This document shows, piece after piece, positions 8,343-13,787 of a stretch of 15,613 nt of DNA. Source of the DNA: an uncultured Candidatus Peregrinibacteria bacterium (GTDB taxonomy: Bacteria; Patescibacteriota; Gracilibacteria; Peribacterales; Peribacteraceae). Each line of letters begins with the position of its first letter. Position 1 is the first letter of the stretch. A program made the translations under genes and the position numbers. The stretch is taken from NCBI GenBank assembly GCA_903822115.1, contig CAIJNU010000116.1, forward strand, positions 1-15,613, written 5' to 3'. Under the pieces are notes generated by a model. That model was not told the DNA's origin, searched no databases, and saw only the letters and a list, made by a program, of their open reading frames with translations.

Positions 8343-9365
8343 TCATGCCCCAATCAAGCTCACCATCTCATCGATAAAACCGGAACTTCGAAACCCCTTC
8401 CACGTACGTTCGCCCCCCTCCACAAGCAGACTCGATAAACCATGAAAATCATCTCGAGGGGTCGAAAGAAGCCGCAGAATATCTGGAATAGCAAATGATC
8501 CTTCACGAAGAGGAATCTGCATCACACGCACGCCCCAATCATGCAATGCATCTTCAGCGACTCTCCCCCCTTCACTCAAAGCATCACTCGTGACGACGAT
8601 CGTGTCACCCCGGGAATGCATCAACACATTTGCGCTCGTAGGTATGCGAAGCGATGGATCGAGAATAATTCGCCAAGGTTGATAGTTTTTGACTTTTGTC
8701 AGATCGTTTCTTTGAGCAAATCTTGTATTCAAAAAGGGATTGTCCCTCACGATTGTCTCCACACCGACGAGAATCCCGTCATGGCAAGAGCGAAGAAACG
8801 TATGCGACCAAACGTCTTGCTCTTCATCGGTAATTTTCAGAGTCGAACCGTCATCGTGTGAAATCATTCCCGAGCGCGTCCTCGCCTCCTTGATCGTGAT
8901 CCATGGACGACCAGTGCGGCGAAGAGAAACATACCCCCTGTTGAAATACTCACAAGAAGCACGGGCAATCGGACCGATCACTTCGATCCCCGCCGATCGC
9001 AGAGTCTCTATCCCCTTCCCCGCAACACGCTCATCGGGATCAAGCATCCCAAAGCACACACGTTTAATTCCTCGAGAAATCACCGCATAAGTACAGGGAG
9101 GAGTCTTACCTTGGTGACAGCACGGCTCCAGATTTACATAGAGGATGTCCTCAGGCTCGATGCGTCCCGTAAATGAATTCAGAAGACCGGACTCCGCATG
9201 CGCCGACCCAAATTCGCGATGCCAATCCTGTGCAATTATTTTGTTCTCACGTACGAGAACAGCCCCGACCATAGCGCCATTTCCAACATTCTTTCTTCCT
9301 CGTGAAGCAAGTTCCATACATCGCTGCATGGAGGTTTCGTGATCGGATATAGAGGAGGAATTCAT
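8343..9365 (-). CDS. ribD: RibD-like bifunctional deaminase/reductase, C-terminally short
   Basis: 340 aa from ATG 9365. The N-terminal cytidine-deaminase-like domain has HAE (H56, E58) and PCCHQGKTPPC (C82, C91), the zinc and catalytic residues that convert the pyrimidine intermediate of riboflavin synthesis. The usual PNPxVG substrate loop reads GNGAMVG. The C-terminal reductase domain has GILVGVETIVRDNPFLNTR and LLVEGG. However, the usual K-x-A-x-S-L-D-G motif reads KEARTRSG, so the Asp is absent. The protein stops at FIDEMVSLIGA, where relatives continue with APKLIGG and ~45 more residues. The gene looks AT-richer than fusA or nrdJ, as a transferred gene might. It starts 10 bases after the TrpR-like gene, so they are probably co-transcribed. 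No other riboflavin gene is in the window. The family is certain; full function is doubtful. Confidence 0.85.
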   Translation of the reverse strand: MNSSSISDHETSMQRCMELASRGRKNVGNGAMVGAVLVRENKIIAQDWHREFGSAHAESGLLNSFTGRIEPEDILYVNLEPCCHQGKTPPCTYAVISRGIKRVCFGMLDPDERVAGKGIETLRSAGIEVIGPIARASCEYFNRGYVSLRRTGRPWITIKEARTRSGMISHDDGSTLKITDEEQDVWSHTFLRSCHDGILVGVETIVRDNPFLNTRFAQRNDLTKVKNYQPWRIILDPSLRIPTSANVLMHSRGDTIVVTSDALSEGGRVAEDALHDWGVRVMQIPLREGSFAIPDILRLLSTPRDDFHGLSSLLVEGGERTWKGFRSSGFIDEMVSLIGA

Positions 9366-9375
9366 AGAGCTTTTC

Positions 9376-9780
9376 TCAAGATTTCTGAAGATATTTTCTC
9401 AGAAGGGCATCTCCTGCACTCCCCTTGTTCTCCGTCTGCTTCACCTCTTGAGCAGGTCGCTTGATGCGATGATGACGATGCGTGTGTAAGACCTTTCGAT
9501 ATCCTCCGTGCCCGTTCTCAATGAACTTCGCGACGCGGGTCACCGTGGTCGTAGAGGCACCGGTAGTTGCCGCCACCTGACGGTAACTCAGCCCACGAGC
9601 AATCTGCTTCGCCACTTCCAATCGTTCACTGAGCGATTGCAACTCGGAGAGCGTGGCGATGTCGCGGAGAAAATCTGCCAAGTCCCCCTCCGTCTTGCAG
9701 AGGAGCAGAGCATCGCAGAGAGATCGAAACCACGGTTCCCTCCTGAAGCTGTCATCGGTAAAACGTTTCTTTGTCGGCAT
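9376..9780 (-). CDS. TrpR/YerC-family helix-turn-helix regulator
   Basis: 134 aa from ATG 9780. Residues ~15-88 match the Trp-repressor fold as found in YerC/YecD proteins: a helical LCDALLLCKTEGDLADFLRD segment, then LSELQSLSERLEVAKQIARG, then the DNA-binding helix-turn-helix LSYRQVAATTGASTTTVTRV (~65-84). The tail is basic and His-rich (LHTHRHHRIKR). YerC-type proteins are DNA-binding and usually not tryptophan-responsive; their targets are poorly known. It is 91 bases downstream of fusA and 10 bases upstream of ribD. A TGC-TACAAC extended -10 at 9802-9810 would place transcription ~15 bases before its ATG, but no good -35 is present. Control of ribD by this protein is a guess from adjacency. 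Confidence 0.88.
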   Translation of the reverse strand: MPTKKRFTDDSFRREPWFRSLCDALLLCKTEGDLADFLRDIATLSELQSLSERLEVAKQIARGLSYRQVAATTGASTTTVTRVAKFIENGHGGYRKVLHTHRHHRIKRPAQEVKQTENKGSAGDALLRKYLQKS

Positions 9781-9871
9781 AGGAAAGATGAAAGTACCAC
9801 TGTTGTAGCACAGAAGAACGAATGAGAGGAAGCAAGATCCTCCGAAAGAACATCGAAGTCAGGCTGAAGCT

Positions 9872-11971
9872 TTACTTTCCGCCTGTTCGCTCCGCGATGA
9901 CCTCTTCCGCTTTGTTCTTGGGCACCTTGGCGTAGTGGCTCGGCTCCATGGAGTAGCTCGCGCGACCCTGTGTCATCGAACGCATGTCCGTGACGTAGCC
10001 GAACATTTCGGAGAGGGGCACATCGGCCGCAATGACTTTGGCGGTGCCGCGATCGCTCGTCGAGAGGATGAGACCGCGTCTGGAGTTGATGTCGCCCATG
10101 ATATCGCCGAAAAACTGCTCCGGTGTGACGACCTCGACCTTCATGATCGGCTCGAGAATGACGGGATCTGCTCTCCTCGCTGCTGCCTGAAATCCGATCG
10201 ATGCGGCCATTTTGAAAGCGAATTCGTTGGAATCGACGTCGTGGTACGAGCCGTCCGTGAGGTCCACTTCCACATCCACCACGGGATAGCCTGCCTGAAT
10301 ACCGCGGCTCATGCCTTCCTGGAAACCCTTGTCGCAGGCGGGAATGAATTCCCGGGGAATGCGTCCGGAAACGATGCTGTTGGTGAACACGTATCCCTTT
10401 CCGGCTTCCAGCGGCTTGATGGTGAAGACGACGTGTCCGTATTGACCGCGTCCGCCAGACTGCTTGATGTACTTCTCCTCGTGTTCCAGCTCCTTCTGAA
10501 TCGTCTCGCGGTACGCGACCTGAGGCTTGCCGATGTTACTCTCCACTTTGAACTCACGCTTCATGCGGTCGATGATGATATCGAGGTGGAGCTCGCCCAT
10601 CCCGAAGAGAATCGTCTGACCGGTCTCATCGTCAGTCTTGACGCGGAGCGTCGGATCCTCCTCCACGAGCTTCTGTAGCGCAATGCCCATCTTCTCCTGA
10701 TCCACCTTCGTCTTTGGTTCCACAGCGATCTGAATGACCGGATCAGCGAAACTGATGGACTCGAGACGAATGGGATGCGCATCATCGCAGATCGTATCTC
10801 CGGTGCGCGTGTCCTTGAGTCCGATAACCGCACCGATATCGCCCGCCTCGATCTGCTGGATCTCCTGGCGAGAGTTCGCGTGCATACGCACGAGTCGCCC
10901 GATGCGCTCCTTATTGCCTGAACGACTGTTCGTCACATAGCTCCCGGACTTCAGTACGCCGGAGTACACGCGGACGAAGGTGAGCTTCCCGACGAAGGGG
11001 TCGGTTGCAATCTTGAAGGCGAGAGCCGTCATGGGCTCATCGTTGCGAGGACTGCGCAATTCTTCCTGCTCCGTCTTCGTGCTGATTCCTTTCACGGGCG
11101 GAAGTTCGATCGGTGACGGCAAATAGTGGACGACCGCGTCGAGCACAAGCTGCACGCCCATATTCTGCAAGGAGCTCCCGCAGAGAACGGGGTACACCTT
11201 GTTCGCAACCGTCGCGATGCGTAACCCCTTGATGATCTCTTCATCCGTGAGAGCGCCATTGTGAAGGAACGCATCCATGATTTCATCATTGGAATTCTCC
11301 GCCACCTTCTCCATGAGAGAGAGGCGATACTCCAACACCTGATTCTTCATATCCGCGGGAATCGGGATTTCTTTGACGATTTCACCGTTCTTCCCCTCAA
11401 ACGTGTATGCCCTTTGCGCGATGATATCGATGACGCCGGTGAACTCGCTCTCCGCGCCGATGGGAAGCTGAATGGCAACCGCGTTCTTCGAGAGGCGATC
11501 GAAAATGCTGTCGAGAGACATGTAGAAATTCCCTCCCGTCTTGTCCATCTGGTTGATGAAGGCAAGACGCGGAACGTGGTACTTGTCCGCCTGGCGCCAA
11601 ACCGTCTCGCTCTGAGGCTCCACGCCCTGCGATCCGTCGAAGACGACGACACCGCCGTCAAGAACGCGGAGACTGCGCTCCACCTCCGCGGTGAAGTCGA
11701 CGTGTCCCGGCGTGTCGATGATGTTGATGGTCGTGTCGAGGTCCGTGCCATCCTTGTTCTTCGTCTTCCAGAGACACTGCGTCGCAGCGGATGTGATCGT
11801 AATGCCACGCTCGCGCTCCTGTTCCATCCAGTCCATCGTTGCGGCACCCTCGTGCACCTCGCCGATCTTGTAGACGCGGCCGGTGTAGTAGAGGAAGCGT
11901 TCGGTCGTGGTCGTTTTGCCCGCATCAATATGGGCGATAATCCCGATATTACGAACATTATTTAAGTCCAT
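9872..11971 (-). CDS. fusA: Translation elongation factor G
   Basis: 699 aa, a normal EF-G length. This GTPase drives ribosomal translocation and helps ribosome recycling. G1 is AHIDAGKTT (13-21), G2 lies in RGITITSAAT, G3 is DTPGHVDF, G4 is NQMDKTG, and the G5-like loop is GSSLQNMGV. Domain IV has GGRGQYGHV and the C-terminus has the usual FGYVTDMRSMTQGRA. The ATG at 11971 is clear from homology; the leader is AT-rich with no Shine-Dalgarno. The first ~18 codons (TTA AAT AAT GTT CGT AAT) are far AT-richer than the rest. A GC-rich near-copy of the first 11 codons lies ~107 bases upstream, and its ORF ends two bases before this start. It belongs to the str operon with rpsL and rpsG. Confidence 0.98.
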   Translation of the reverse strand: MDLNNVRNIGIIAHIDAGKTTTTERFLYYTGRVYKIGEVHEGAATMDWMEQERERGITITSAATQCLWKTKNKDGTDLDTTINIIDTPGHVDFTAEVERSLRVLDGGVVVFDGSQGVEPQSETVWRQADKYHVPRLAFINQMDKTGGNFYMSLDSIFDRLSKNAVAIQLPIGAESEFTGVIDIIAQRAYTFEGKNGEIVKEIPIPADMKNQVLEYRLSLMEKVAENSNDEIMDAFLHNGALTDEEIIKGLRIATVANKVYPVLCGSSLQNMGVQLVLDAVVHYLPSPIELPPVKGISTKTEQEELRSPRNDEPMTALAFKIATDPFVGKLTFVRVYSGVLKSGSYVTNSRSGNKERIGRLVRMHANSRQEIQQIEAGDIGAVIGLKDTRTGDTICDDAHPIRLESISFADPVIQIAVEPKTKVDQEKMGIALQKLVEEDPTLRVKTDDETGQTILFGMGELHLDIIIDRMKREFKVESNIGKPQVAYRETIQKELEHEEKYIKQSGGRGQYGHVVFTIKPLEAGKGYVFTNSIVSGRIPREFIPACDKGFQEGMSRGIQAGYPVVDVEVDLTDGSYHDVDSNEFAFKMAASIGFQAAARRADPVILEPIMKVEVVTPEQFFGDIMGDINSRRGLILSTSDRGTAKVIAADVPLSEMFGYVTDMRSMTQGRASYSMEPSHYAKVPKNKAEEVIAERTGGK

Positions 11972-11973
11972 GT

Positions 11974-12078
11974 TTAGAAAGAGAAAAGGTTAAGGGCGAC
12001 TTGCCCGTCCGAAGCTCCGAGCTTCAGCGAGGAGCGAAGGCGGGTGATTCCGATGTTGCGGACGTTACTGAGGTCCAT
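11974..12078 (-). CDS. 34-codon leader ORF beginning with a fusA-like start
   Basis: ATG at 12078 begins MDLSNVRNIGI, nearly the EF-G N-terminus (MDLNNVRNIGI). It runs on through a repeat-derived stretch (TRLRSSLKLGASDG) and ends at TAA 11974-11976, two bases before the fusA ATG. A candidate promoter ends ~26 bases upstream of it. If translated, its terminating ribosomes could reinitiate at fusA. It may equally be an accident left by displacement of the gene start; no protein function is proposed. Confidence 0.4.
   Translation of the reverse strand: MDLSNVRNIGITRLRSSLKLGASDGQVALNLFSF
12003..12045. repeat. GC-rich palindromic repeat between displaced and intact fusA starts
   Basis: The core is a perfect inverted repeat gaagctc-c-gagcttc (12011-12025). 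Outer CCCG (12004-12007) can pair with CGGG (12041-12044). The right half contains agcgaggagcgaaggcggg, a style of GC-rich intergenic repeat I recall from CPR genomes (recollection, not checked). It abuts the displaced fusA start exactly. No second copy is seen in the window. Confidence 0.5.
12046..12078 (-). pseudogene. Displaced copy of the first 11 codons of fusA
   Basis: ATG GAC CTC AGT AAC GTC CGC AAC ATC GGA ATC encodes MDLSNVRNIGI; the intact gene reads ATG GAC TTA AAT AAT GTT CGT AAT ATC GGG ATT. Ten of 11 residues match. Over 36 bases there are 10 differences, nearly all silent transitions. Similarity ends at codon 12, where the GC-rich repeat begins. This copy uses the GC-ending codons typical of the rest of fusA and sits ~26 bases from a plausible promoter, so it may be the older start site. 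Confidence 0.85.
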
Positions 12079-12110
12079 GGTGAGGAGAACGAAAGCGGGA
12101 AGTGAACGAG

Positions 12111-12138
12111 ACTCTAGCGAAAGAAGACATCCTTTCAA
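12111..12138 (-). promoter_or_regulatory. Candidate fusA promoter
   Basis: Minus strand: TTGAAA (12133-12138), a 16-base spacer, TAGAGT (12111-12116). This is 5/6 and 4/6 to the sigma70 boxes. Transcription would begin near 12104, ~26 bases before the displaced fusA ATG and ~133 before the intact one. The spacing to the displaced start resembles that of the stronger promoter before the upstream unknown gene. Confidence 0.4.
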
Positions 12139-12141
12139 GAG

Positions 12142-12157
12142 GGATGCTTGCGCATCC
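12142..12157 (-). terminator. Small hairpin after the unknown gene
   Basis: GGATGC-GCAA-GCATCC on the minus strand has six perfect pairs and a GNRA tetraloop, starting six bases after the stop of the 12163-12579 gene. There is no U tract, so it may be a weak attenuator or an mRNA 3'-end stabiliser rather than a true terminator. Confidence 0.3.
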
Positions 12158-12162
12158 GTTCG

Positions 12163-12579
12163 TCATGAGGGTAGAGGATTCCGCATCAATTCGCAAACGC
12201 ATTTCCCGTCCATCAGCCCATCCGAATCATCACAGGAGGAGGTAAGGGTGAGCGTCTGGGTATGGGAAGCAGGAGCGGAAAGGATGGCGGAAGATATGAC
12301 GATACGAAGCAAAGCAGCCAAGCGATCCCGACCTTCCTCCGTGATAAAAAGATCACCGTCACTCCTCGAGACCGTGCCTTTCTCCGCGCAAAGCGTGAAC
12401 AGAAGATCAGCAATGATTTCGCCACGCCGATGCGTCAAGCGATCTAAAATTGATGCATCACGGCATTCGCAGGCTTCATTGAATGCGAGATCCACGGCCT
12501 GGCGAAGTTCGCTTCGTTCGAACTGAAAAACCGTCAGGTCATCGCAAGAGAACGGAGAGAAATCTGTGTGTTGCATCAT
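12163..12579 (-). CDS. Unknown 138-aa protein inserted between rpsG and fusA
   Basis: 138 aa from ATG 12579 (second ATG directly after). I do not recognise the family. Residues ~45-95 (LDRLTHRRGEIIADLLF, then a short turn and GDLFITEEGRDRLAALL) read like a small winged-helix: helices followed by a strand-turn-helix of the xLTEEGRxRL kind. There are six cysteines, including CEC (37-39) and CVC (127-129), so metal binding is possible. There is no signal peptide or membrane helix. A perfect-consensus sigma70 promoter lies ~26 bases upstream of the ATG on the same strand, which strongly supports a real transcribed gene. Most bacteria have no gene here. It is bracketed by displaced ends of rpsG and fusA, so it may have arrived as a cassette. 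No Shine-Dalgarno is present. Confidence 0.6.
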   Translation of the reverse strand: MMQHTDFSPFSCDDLTVFQFERSELRQAVDLAFNEACECRDASILDRLTHRRGEIIADLLFTLCAEKGTVSRSDGDLFITEEGRDRLAALLRIVISSAILSAPASHTQTLTLTSSCDDSDGLMDGKCVCELMRNPLPS

Positions 12580-12611
12580 GGTGTTTGTTGGGGGAAAAAT
12601 TGGTTGCGGAC

Positions 12612-12639
12612 ATTATACTCATTTTCTCTAGATTGTCAA
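12612..12639 (-). promoter_or_regulatory. Perfect-consensus sigma70 promoter within the str operon
   Basis: Minus strand: TTGACA (12634-12639), a 16-base spacer, TATAAT (12612-12617), all 12 box positions matching consensus. The predicted start near 12605 gives a ~25-base leader to ATG 12579. The surrounding ~100 bases are AT-rich compared with flanking coding DNA. It would transcribe the unknown gene and probably fusA independently of the rpoC/rpsL promoter. Confidence 0.82.
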
Positions 12640-12731
12640 CGGTCTAAGCCCCCGAATTTCCCAGAGAGATGCCAAATTCTTCCGCACTCAACACGACAAA
12701 ATCTTCAAGTGACTCAATTCCTAATTACATC

Positions 12732-12773
12732 TCACTTCGCGAGATGTGCGAAGGCCTTATTTGCCTGCGCCAT
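12732..12773 (-). pseudogene. Displaced copy of the last 13 codons of rpsG
   Basis: Encodes MAQANKAFAHLAK then TGA, the same 13 residues that end intact S7 (12813-12854, ending TAA). Of 42 bases, 35 match and all seven differences are silent, including TGA versus TAA. Similarity stops at the Met codon, where the palindromic repeat begins. Preservation of protein but not codons means the two copies diverged under selection, not by recent simple duplication. Confidence 0.9.
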
Positions 12774-12794
12774 GGTTCGACAAGCTCACCATGG
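12770..12794. repeat. Palindromic repeat at the displaced rpsG end
   Basis: Arms ccatggt (12770-12776) and accatgg (12788-12794) flank tcgacaagctc. The ttcgacaagctca core resembles a dispersed intergenic repeat I recall from CPR and other environmental genomes (memory, unchecked). The left arm overlaps the Met codon of the displaced rpsG end, marking the junction precisely. Confidence 0.65.
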
Positions 12795-12812
12795 CTTAGA
12801 GAATAATGATCG

Positions 12813-13265
12813 TTACTTAGCGAGATGGGCGAAAGCCTTATTCGCTTGAGCCATCTTCAGGACATCCTGCTTCTTCTTCACAGCGGAGCCTTGGTCGGCG
12901 GAGGCATCGAGGAGTTCGAGCGCAAGCTTGTGCGCCATGGGAACGCCTTTGCGAGTGCGAGCCGCTGTCAGGATCCAACGGATCGACAGCGCCTGCTGAC
13001 GCTTGGGCGGGACTTCCACCGGCACCTGGTACACCGATCCGGCGATACGCTTGGGGCGGACTTCCACGAGCGGCGTGACATTGAGGAGCGCCTTGGAGAA
13101 GACCTCCATCGGCGGTTCCTTGGTGCGCGTTTTGATCATCTCGAGCGCATCGGCGAAGATGCGACGCGCAGTCGACTTCTTCCCCTGCTTCATGAGACAG
13201 TTGATGAACTTCTCGATGAGAGGGTCGGAGCCTTGGGGAATGTAAGCTTTGATGGGCTTGGACAT
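12813..13265 (-). CDS. rpsG: 30S ribosomal protein S7
   Basis: 150 aa (usual ~156). S7 nucleates assembly of the 30S head by binding the 3' domain of 16S rRNA. KFINCLMKQGKKSTARRIF, EVRPKRIAGSVYQVPVEV (the rRNA-binding beta-hairpin) and the conserved WILTAARTRKGVPMAHKLALELLDA are all present. ATG 13265 lies 14 bases after the rpsL stop, the standard str-operon arrangement. The last 13 codons use less GC-rich choices than the displaced copy downstream (GCT CAA GCG against GCG CAG GCA), which suggests that this end was replaced or came from another lineage. Confidence 0.97.
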   Translation of the reverse strand: MSKPIKAYIPQGSDPLIEKFINCLMKQGKKSTARRIFADALEMIKTRTKEPPMEVFSKALLNVTPLVEVRPKRIAGSVYQVPVEVPPKRQQALSIRWILTAARTRKGVPMAHKLALELLDASADQGSAVKKKQDVLKMAQANKAFAHLAK

Positions 13266-13279
13266 GACAGGGGGGGAAT

Positions 13280-13696
13280 TTACTTGGGCCGTTTGGCGCC
13301 GTAAACGGAACGACCTTGCTTGCGGTCGCGTACGCCTTCCGTATCAAGAACGCCACGGACGATGTGGTAGCGCACTCCCGGAAGATCTTTGACGCGGCCG
13401 CCGCGAACGAGGACGACAGAGTGCTCCTGAAGGTTGTGCCCCTCTCCCATGATGTACGCCTTCACTTCGTATCCGTTCGTGAGGCGAACGCGGGCGATCT
13501 TGCGGAGAGCGGAGTTCGGCTTCTTCGGCGTCATCGTCGTGACCTTCACGCAGACCCCTCTCTTGAAGGGTGCCCCGTGCGGCAATTTGACGTCACGCAT
13601 GTTGAGAGCGTTCCACGTCGTGAGGAGCGCGGGCGCTTTGGACTTGCGTCGCTTCGCTGTGCGGGGCCGGCGGACCAATTGATTGACGGTAGGCAT
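13280..13696 (-). CDS. rpsL: 30S ribosomal protein S12 with CPR-type insertion
   Basis: 138 aa against ~124 in E. coli. S12 lies at the decoding centre and monitors codon-anticodon pairing. MPTVNQLVRRPR, TPKKPNSALRK (with the streptomycin-site lysines), GEGHNLQEHSVVLVRGGRVKDLPGVRYH and DRKQGRSVYGAKRPK are all conserved. About 15 extra residues (25-39, TTWNALNMRDVKLPH) sit before GAPFKRGVC; similar insertions are, to my memory, common in CPR S12. Nothing suggests a resistance change. ATG 13696 follows a 91-base gap after rpoC containing a short heptamer array. Confidence 0.98.
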   Translation of the reverse strand: MPTVNQLVRRPRTAKRRKSKAPALLTTWNALNMRDVKLPHGAPFKRGVCVKVTTMTPKKPNSALRKIARVRLTNGYEVKAYIMGEGHNLQEHSVVLVRGGRVKDLPGVRYHIVRGVLDTEGVRDRKQGRSVYGAKRPK

Positions 13697-13701
13697 AGGT
13701 G

Positions 13702-13729
13702 AGGGATTCGGGATTGGGACTTAGGGATG
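13702..13729. repeat. Four imperfect 7-bp tandem units between rpoC and rpsL
   Basis: Plus strand reads agggatt, cgggatt, gggactt, agggatg with no gaps, ending 5 bases upstream of the rpsL ATG in transcription sense. On the mRNA this gives a C-rich leader (TCCC repeated), with no Shine-Dalgarno. The period equals that of the 4641-4715 repeat, but the sequence is unrelated. Confidence 0.55.
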
Positions 13730-13787
13730 AGTAGGAAGTGAGCCGAGGGAGAGTAGAAGGAAGGAGGAGGAATGTAAAGAGGAATGG

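Noticed and set aside
8232..8345. Frameshift restoring a full RibD C-terminus
   Set aside because: Both other minus-strand frames after the stop stay open for 35-40 codons, but neither gives APKLIGG or any recognisable RibD tail, so a simple single-base error is not supported.
8159..8377. Plus-strand 72-codon frame in the nrdJ-ribD gap, considered as a small gene
   Set aside because: It overlaps the ribD 3' end and the nrdJ promoter region, has no leader signals, and the product resembles nothing known.
12044..12526. 160-codon plus-strand frame opposite the unknown str-operon gene
   Set aside because: It starts with GTG inside the displaced fusA start and yields a Ser/Arg-rich product. The minus-strand gene has the consensus promoter.
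12568..12849. Plus-strand frame spanning the unknown gene's promoter and both rpsG ends
   Set aside because: Its repeated ending only reflects reading the duplicated rpsG end in reverse; there is no independent coding support.
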